From: CAZMGY01 sp964565945 [NCBI: uncultured bacterium]
GTDB taxonomy: Bacteria; GCA-001730085
Assembly (NCBI GenBank): GCA_964565945.1
Contig: CAZMGY010000018.1
Coordinates: forward strand, 7,297-71,296
Direction of reading: 5' to 3'
DNA: 64,000 bases
The notes under the pieces are model-generated. The model worked only from the letters and a program-made list of their open reading frames with translations, had not been told where the DNA came from and made no database searches. Positions 45,001 through 54,000 of this stretch are shown here, piece by piece. Within the stretch, counting starts at the first letter, position 1, and every line of letters starts with the position of its first letter. The position numbers were made by a program, and so were the translations under genes.

Positions 45001-48000
45001 GCCATCTTCATTCACGGTATAAGACGTTTCCCAACCTGTTGGAATGCGGAAAAATGTTCCTAACTCTTCACTTGTGCTACCAATTTTGTAATCTTCTTGA
45101 TCATACTCGAGTTCTTGGCCAAAGCTGTTATAAGCGATGTTATAACGAACCGTAATCTCTTTCATATTAGGAGATGCGTTTTTAACCCGAGATTCCTGAT
45201 ACGTCAAAAGCTTACCAAACTTATTGTACTGAATGTTTGTCCGTTCAGAGTGTGTCACGTCATCCACATCAAAGGCAGTTTCGTAATCAACAACAAAGTC
45301 ATCTTGGATCGCATTGATCATGCCCGTGGTAAAATCTTTATCATCAATAAGACTGTCTTGATTGAGGTCGAAGCGAGCCCATAACGCAGGATTCACATTA
45401 GCTAGAAACTCATAAAGCATTAATTTCTTAATCAAGCTCAAGTCATAATCAAATTCATTCAACGTTCTAGCTCCAAATAGTCTGCGGAAACGAACTTCTC
45501 CCAAAGCTTGCTTCATATCTTTAACCGAAATAATTTCTTTGTCTGGAAAGTATCTTCCGTACTCCACGGCGCCTAATGCCTCAATAGCTTGCGAGCGTGT
45601 GACTTCTGTGGCAAATCCAAACAAACGGGTGTAATGGTTGTAGCCAAGATCTTGAGTTACTTTTTGAGCAAGCTTAACAAAATCATCAACCGAAAAGGTC
45701 GAAGCCGTTTCAAGCTTTTCGATGATCGATAACAGATAATTTTTTAGGGATTGGCCAGTTAAAGAATACTTTTGAATCGTTTGACCTTGTTTTTGTGATT
45801 TTTCAATGTATTGTTTTTCGCGACCAAAAACATCATAATAAATTCGTTTTTTCTCTTTGATGGTGATCGAATCTGGCGATGATGTGCTCACACTGCTCTC
45901 TTTAGTGTATCTTTCCTGGCCTAGTTTATTATAGATCGTGTCGTTACGATGGACAATATCAGTCACATCAATCCGGGCTTCGCTCAATACCGACTTGGAT
46001 TTGATCTCGACCACAGCATCTCCCTTCTCATCTTTTAAACCAGTGCGAATGGTTGTATTATCATCAGCTGTAATGGCCTTTAAAAGGGCATTCAAATCTT
46101 TTATATCTGATTCCTTAATGGTCAAAAGACCATCTTTCTCCAAAAAGAAATGTTGCTCTGGTATCAACTGGGTTTTGACATCTTGAGTTGGAGTTTTGTA
46201 ACGCATAACTTGAGCTTGTCCAATACGACGCGAAGCAATTGAACGTTTTTTAAGTAGTCCCGTTGTGTCATAGTGCATATCTCTCACATAATCGATGGTC
46301 AATAAATCAGGCTTACTGAGATTTTTTTTGGTTTCGGTATAACCGATAAGCTGAGACAAATCATTATAGGTGGCTCCAATCCGTGTATTAAATTCTCGTG
46401 TGTCAATCACCTCTTGCAACTGAATACCTTTGCGAGAGGCTAAAACACCCCCCGCAGCAAGAGAATCCACAAAACTGACGCGTGCCTGTTGAGAATTACT
46501 CCATAGCTGAACAACAAAATCAATGTTTTTCTCGCTGTAATCAAACTGATTCAGTTTAGAGCGCAATTCGCTTTCTGATGTCACATTCCAATGAAAAAGG
46601 TCCTTATTGCTGGGATCGCTAACAAGAACCTGTTGTTCAACCGAATTGAGTGATGCTAGCAAGCTTGCATCCTCAAATGAAGCTCTTCCAATTTGACTTC
46701 CTAACAATTCAGTGAAGCCTGTGGCCTGAGCATGAGGCATTTGATCAAGCTCATTCTTGGTATAATAACGTAAGTTTCCAGTAGCTTTAGCCACAACAGA
46801 CTTAACCTGATCACCATCGACATAAAGCGCTTGATCTTGAGCGCTCATTTCGTTCCACTCCTCTTGAGTCATATAGAAAGATGTAAGACCTGTATGGTCA
46901 TCATTAATATCTACTTTGTGAAGCAATTGCAACAGAGAAACTTTTTGGGGTGTACCATAGGCCTTTTTCTTCTCAAAATCCAAATTCGCCCACTCTGACT
47001 CCGAGAAAAAATCAAAAGTTCCTGGAGAATCGTTTTTTTCACTCATCACCAAAACGCTGCCATTTTGCAAAATTCGTTGAAACGATGAATCTTGATCATT
47101 GACTTTTTCAAGTTCATCTCTTAAGGAATTATAAAAGATTTCTGTAACTTGATAGCGATCAAAATAAGTCGTTATATCTAAAGAATTTCTAGCATAAGGC
47201 AAAGCTGAACCTTCAACGCGAATAAGCTGATGAGCCGTCCCTGCAATAGTAACACTTTGCCCAAACAAAAGCCGTTCTTTATCTTCAGATGCTAAACCAT
47301 CAAACACACCACCTTTGATCCAAAAGGTACTCCAGTTACCTTGAACCCTCGATGCGCGCATATCGAAGGCCGCCTGCCACGCACTACGATCGCGATCAAA
47401 GCCTGTTTTCAAATCGTTAACAGCGACTTGATTATAGTTGGCAAAACCAAAAAAGCGCTTTGTTTGCCCATGCTTTGTTTTCGATTCCAAAAATCCTTTT
47501 TCTTGGCCCTCTCCTGTGTAAAAAATCGATTTACGCTCGACATGTGTTTCAACCCCTTGGTTATCTGTTACATCTTCGACATAGCTTTCAACTTGAACAT
47601 TGGAGTTATAAGTCGTTTTTCGACGTAAAATTGTGGTCGTATCGTTGATCTCGATGCTATCATTCACATAACCTAAAGTGAACGCTCCCAAATCATAATC
47701 GTCAAAAAAAGAGCCTATGTTCCTCACATAGGTGTTCAGCAAGTCTCCATCATTGGGGAAAAAAGTTTCGTTTTGAGCCACGGTGGCAATATTATCTGCA
47801 TTATCTGCTAAAGCAGCCAATACAGCAACTCTTTGCGTTCCGCTCAAATTTGTATCAATCAGATTTTTGAACCAGCTTAAGGCCTGTGAACGGATATCCA
47901 CAGCTTCGTCATGATAAATTTTAGCAATATATTCCTGAGTTAACAGGGCTTTGAGCCATGCATTATTTTCAACAATTTCCCTATTAACGCGTTCAACAGT

Positions 48001-51000
48001 GCTGACACCCTTTTTTTGGACTGTTTGACGATACGAATTCTGGCGGTCAAATTTTTCATATGTGATATCTGTCATTACTGTGATTGTCGTTAAATCGGGC
48101 TGAGCTGTTGAGCGTTTAATTTCATCATAGGCATTAATATTGCCCGTTTCGTTGTATTGAGTATTGGTGCGCAATAATCCTTCTTGAATGTCTTGCAACA
48201 CCTTATTATCCAACTGATCATAGGCCAATCGATGCGTAACATCGAGATACTCAAACGTTTGACCAAGACGATTGTACTCAATAGCACTTCTCGAAACACG
48301 TTCTGATTTTTCAAGGCTCTGAGTTTGCCCTTTAATCGTTTGTGAGCCTTTAACATTTTCGAATTGGGTGTAACCCGTCATTTGCTCAAATTGATTATAA
48401 GTGATATGGCTACGTGTTTTGCTGGTTTCAGAGCTACCTTTAGCTGCTATTTTGCTACTTTCACGATAAGCGACTTCTTGATTCAAATCATTACGTACAA
48501 TCGAAAAGCGGGATGTGCTGTTAATGTTGTTCAGTACATTTGTTTGTTGATAGCTCACCCCTGCGCTAGTCAATAAGTCCAAATCATTTTGATCGATCAC
48601 CTCATCTTTGTTTAAATCAAAATGTTTATCATAAGCGCGACGTTGCTCAATCATGTCTTTGATCATCATTTCGGATTCATAATAGTTGAAGTTCATATCA
48701 GTCAGAGAGCTTCCCAGCTCAACGTCACGTTCATCATAAGAAAACTTCAAACCATCAAGATAAACACCCTCCCAGGTTTTTAGCTTAACACTTGTTCCCA
48801 AAGCAACACCATCAGAAGTATCTACTTTTAAATTCGCCAAATTTTTAGGATCAAAATTAAACGTTGGATTTGGCACATAAACTTTCTTAATAGCTTCCCA
48901 GACACGATCTTTGTCACTACGCCGCATCGAGCCAAGAGCCTCATAAAATGAGTCGCGATCATTGCCCAACTTGGTCACGGTCACTTGCGTAGGGCTCTCT
49001 TGATCTTCAACAACCAATCCTTGATCCAACAACACTTGCAAGCGATTGCCTAAAAGATCTTTACTGATACGTCCGTCATTATTGATTGCGCGAATAATCT
49101 GATTCATGTCGGTCAATTCCTCACGAGACGTGCTTGAATCAGAGGTCAGAGTATAAACCTGGGTTACATTTGATTCTTCATCCCAAATTCTATTGTCGGT
49201 GTACTTACGTTCCCAACGATTAATGGTATCTACAGCACCTGGAACACTGTGTAAATTGGTATCTTCAACAAAGCTTTTCAGACGAAATTGATCATCGTAT
49301 TTCATATCATAGCGAAGGGTTCGGCTTTTTTTATCAGGGCTGTCCGAGCGTTGAGTTGTGTCTTCGTAAGACAAAATAAGACCCGTCGAAACTTGCTGAA
49401 TTTTAGCATGGGCATCAATGTAATCAACCTTTTTGTAAGTAATATTTTTTCTTTCGCTGATTTGACGCGAACGCCGCTCACCGCCTAAAACATTTAAGCT
49501 AAAAACCATATTTTCCGTGATTGAACCAGGAAGAACATTTTGTGCACCCAAATTTCCATAAGGACCGTTAACACCAAAGAAGAACTCTAGGATTAAATCA
49601 TTGACGGCTTGTTGGCTCACAGCATCTGGCTCGACCGCCTCACGTTCTTTAAGCGCACGATAAATCTTTTGAGCCAGTTTTTGACGTGGAGCATTAATAT
49701 CATCTTTAGCCATTAGGAAATCACTGCTCTTAAATACGTCTTGCCCTGATTTGATCTGATTAATCATGGTAACAGTTTCATTTTGATCGAAGTTTTTTGT
49801 TAAATGTTCTCCCAAAAAGATTTTATGCGTTAAGGCAATTTTAGCATTGACTGGAATCGTATCGATCTTTACGTCGCGACCATTAAGGGAACCAATGGCT
49901 ACTCCGTCCACGTCGGGTGTTTGTGATACCTGAGAATTCTCTCCAAAAAAGTAATCAAGAATTTTATTATTTACAGAATGAACAGTGATTTCACCATTGT
50001 TGCGGGGATCCCCATCTTCGAGATTTACCAAATCGTTGTAAATGTCACTAGCCAAAACCTTAAGCGCGTGATCTTTATCCTTAAGATAATAAAAATCATA
50101 TTGTCCAAAGACCTTAGTACTATTAAGCAATGATACAGCTAATTGTTGCAGAGCAGCACCTTCATAAGCTACATATTCATCCGCTTCCCCCATTTTTTCT
50201 GTGATTTCTTCGTAAGACAACATCCTCCCATCGGCATCATAGTTTCCAGACCAATCGACAATCGTATCAATCGCTTGCTGACCATTGTTATCATATTTGC
50301 GGGTGATTTTATGCTCATTGATCCGTAAGCTACGAACTTTTTCGTATTCGGTTTCAATCACAGTGATTTTCTTAGGAAAGCTTACATCAATTCCCTTAGA
50401 ATGATTGTCATGTTCCATATCAAACTCAGCTTCTTTGGAGAAGATCTTGTTGCCGCGAGAATTATATTGGCCTGACCAGCGAAAAGTTTTGTTCTCTTTA
50501 AGCTCACCTGTCGATTTATAAGTAATGTCCCCTCGATAAAATTCTTTTTCCTTGCGATCTTTTTTCTTTGCACCTTCAAGATAGGTGTAAGCACCTTGCC
50601 ACTTTTCATAACGTTCACCATTCACCGTGTTCATACCAGTCTCATAAGAACCTAGGGTTTTTCCATCACTGTTATAAGGGTATTTTGTCACAATTAAATC
50701 ATCACGACTCAAACCACTAGGTCGAAGAATAGCTAAATTAACTGTGCTGAGATCAAAATCTTTGGTGATTAAAATGGCTTGATTATTACTATCTAGAATT
50801 GGCTTAATAATACCCTCACGATTTTTGTATTCTAGGATGTTGGAAGCATTCCATTTGATGTCGACAAATTCCTTGCCTTCGTTCTTTTTGTAGGATTTAT
50901 AGCTTAATTCTAGGTCATTATTGTCGTAAGAAATGTCACGACGTTTCTCAACAGAGGTTCCTTGAATTTGACCAGAAATCAATTCACGATCATATTCCAA

Positions 51001-54000
51001 TGAACGATCAGCTGCATCATACTTCATATTCTTCATTCTCGTGATGTTCAATACCCCATCAGTCACGGTGCGTTCGGTGTAAGATTCTGTTCTTTTCAAA
51101 GTATCGTATTTCATATCAAAACGATGCGTCTGGGTGCTGTGGCCATTAGAGATGTTTTTCGAGAAATATTCTTTGCGATTGTCATCATGATCATAATAAA
51201 TTGCCTGCATTTCCATGTTGTACTCAGATCCTTCAGCATTCACGCCCTCTTCTTGATAGGCATATAGGCGCTTTTTTTTGTCATAAACCATGTTTGTTTT
51301 TTTGCTATAGGTTTCATTCACAATCGGATGCTCAATTCCTTTGGTCTCTTTTATTTTAACGATGCTTCCAGTCAAACGTTGGTCAGCGTTATAACCAAGA
51401 TTTGACGTTTCTGTCATAGATTCGCTGTATGATGCAACTTTACTCTTGTCTTTCACATCACGGTGGGTTACTTTGCGATAATCGGTGTAATTAAATAACT
51501 GCCCTTTAACCAAACGCACATCGGACTCTAAGTGACCCTCTTTAATCAAGTTTTCGTTACTATAAGAATCTAGCTCACTCGCATCGCGGTAAGATTCAGA
51601 AACCATGTCTTTGATCAATTCACCGCGCTGACCTTCACCTTTAATAATCCAACTTTTACTCTGTTCCGTTTCGGTGTTGTACTTAAGCAAGTTAAAATCC
51701 CTTTCCAATTCACCATAAACAGAACCTCCCCAAGTTTGATAGCTAACAGATTCGACACCCACTTTATGTTTTTCCAAGTCTTTGGCCGTTAAAACATAAC
51801 CCAAATCATTCAAAGCATCGAAATAAAGGTCACTTTTGTTCGTCAAAAAATCGTTATAATCGGCTAAATCACTTGCAATATCGTAGGATGGCAACTGCTG
51901 ATGAAGTCCCTGCGATGTCCAGTAAACAAGCAACTCTTCAGGACTTTGCACGATCGAGTTCCAAATATCTTCCGTAACCTTAAGTTCGGCTTTTTGATAA
52001 AGACGACTTTTATACTCCATAAATTTTTCATTTAAAAATCTTTCGATATCTACATTAAAATAATCACGAATGAATTTATTCGACATTTTGCTCATATTGG
52101 CATTGCCATTGCGCACAATGCTCAAGAGATCGACATCGGGATAACTCTTATCCAACGACGTTTCTAAGCCTGAAAAACGAAGTAAATTATTCCACAACTC
52201 ATCTTTAACGATAGTGATTTCGGAATCATCGCCTTGCAAATCATTTTGCAAAATAAGATGGTCATTCAATACCTTGGTTAACCCTGCCTTAAAATTAGTT
52301 AAGGCTTTTATCATTAACTGTTTTTCTTCACGATAGTTGTCGTAACGCAAAGCTGTCATTTTATCTGTGATTGTTTGGCTATAGTTACGAAATGTCTCGG
52401 CATCATCACCAGATAAGGCTGGCCACTGGGATGTCTCACCAAACACAAACTCGATAATTTCGTTAGCATCTTCGAAATTGACATTCGGTGCATCGGCATC
52501 GATCCGTTGACTTTCAATCACGGGCTTGGCCAATTCTTGTAAAGCAAGGTCAACGTACTCCATATACGAGTTATCTCCTTTATCTCTGTTATTGATAAAA
52601 AGACCTGTATTTTTAAAAATACGCGTTAAAATATCAATGTCGGAGGCACTTAAAACACCTTTGATTTCAAGATAGGATAGCTTTGAATCCACATCCTTAA
52701 GGCTATTCCATACTTTATCTGTCTTGGATCGAATAAGACTTAAAAGATTGTCTTGCGGATTGTAGAACTTATTATGATGCTTGATTGTTTTTTTGTTGTA
52801 CGAACGAATATTATCGCGATAATCGTAAGTAGCATCATAATAAATCGATTCTTCATCCGTTAGCTCATTATTCTCATCAATTTCATACTTATACACTTTA
52901 TATTTGGTTATATTCCCATTAACATACTCTGTTTCGAAGCTTGCTGTCTCCAAGATGCGGAATAATCCTCGACGATAAACAGCAAATTCAGGAGCTACTT
53001 TAAAATAACTATAACCCTCTAAAGATTTAAATTTTTCTGTGATAACTCCAGCTTCTGTGAGATAATTGCGTTTGATCAAATCATTCCAAATATCTTTGTT
53101 TTTGTAAGGGATGTGAGATAAATCAATAACGTCTTGACGATTATGTGGATCCCAAAGTCCCCATTTTTCGACTTTGGTGGCTTCTTGATTGCTATATGTT
53201 GTTTTCCTGTAAGACAATACATCACCCTTTTGAGTGTAAGCAATTTGCTTGTCATAACTCATCGCGGCGTCCCAAATTATCAAGGTTTCCTCGCCATCAC
53301 TAGCTTTCGTATGTTCACGGTAAGACACAAGCTTGTCATTGGCTTCCGTTTTACTTTCAAAAAAGTAATTCGCTTCCCAGGTAATATCTTCAACTTTACC
53401 TGAATAATCGACAACTTTCTTTTTATAACCCAAGAGGTTTTTGTATTCGTCGTATGATTGCCCTGTTTTAGAAAAAGAACGCCAATCTGTTGTTGTTACA
53501 CGTCCTTGTTCGTCAGTGATTTTTTCAAAATAGCTTAATAGGTTGTTCTCATCATCATACGTAGAATTATTCCACTCTTTAACTCGTGGATTATTGCCAT
53601 AAATATCAAAAGTAGTTTCTCTATAAGCCAAAATATTCTTAGCGTCATCATACTCCAAACCTTCCCAAACCGTTCTTTTGGTGTTACCAAATTCATCGGT
53701 TTCATCACGTTGGTAATAGATGATGTTTTCTGAATCATCGTATTTAGCGTCTTTCCACTCAACGGTTTTTTCGGGACCATATTCCAAAACACCCTCAGGG
53801 TTTTCTTCGGATTTGCGGCGATATTCCTGGCGAGTTGTTTCAAAATAATAGGCCATAGGCGCTTCAGGATCGTTGTTGTCAATATACTGAAAATCGACAT
53901 TACGACGAGTCCACCGATCGTACTTATCGACCTGAGGTTCATTTTCGATTTTCATCACATGGCCATGCGAAGTGGTTACAATGCTGCCATCCTTTTTGGG

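Larger units (their letters stand above)
43150..53980 (-). repeat. YD-repeat block 1 of the giant protein (residues about 138-3,747)
   Basis: Degenerate repeats of 25-40 residues follow the pattern YD..N/G.L..Y.E...D..G, often ending in Trp. Near the N-terminus they are very regular, for example YDDENNLLSYFEKITD and EYDDAKNILAYRETTFD. This is the Rhs/YD signature, known in Rhs and teneurin proteins to form beta-sheet shells. Between the repeats lie helical inserts (53.1-52.0, 49.9-48.9, 48.0-47.7 and 44.8-43.2 kb) and two EF-hand loops. The divergence between copies argues for an old array, not an assembly artefact. Confidence 0.8.

Noticed and set aside
53535-53942. Minus-strand ORF of 135 codons in a shifted frame within the giant gene
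   Set aside because: All short minus-strand ORFs in the giant region lie in one other frame, a by-product of its codon use. None has a start signal or family motif.
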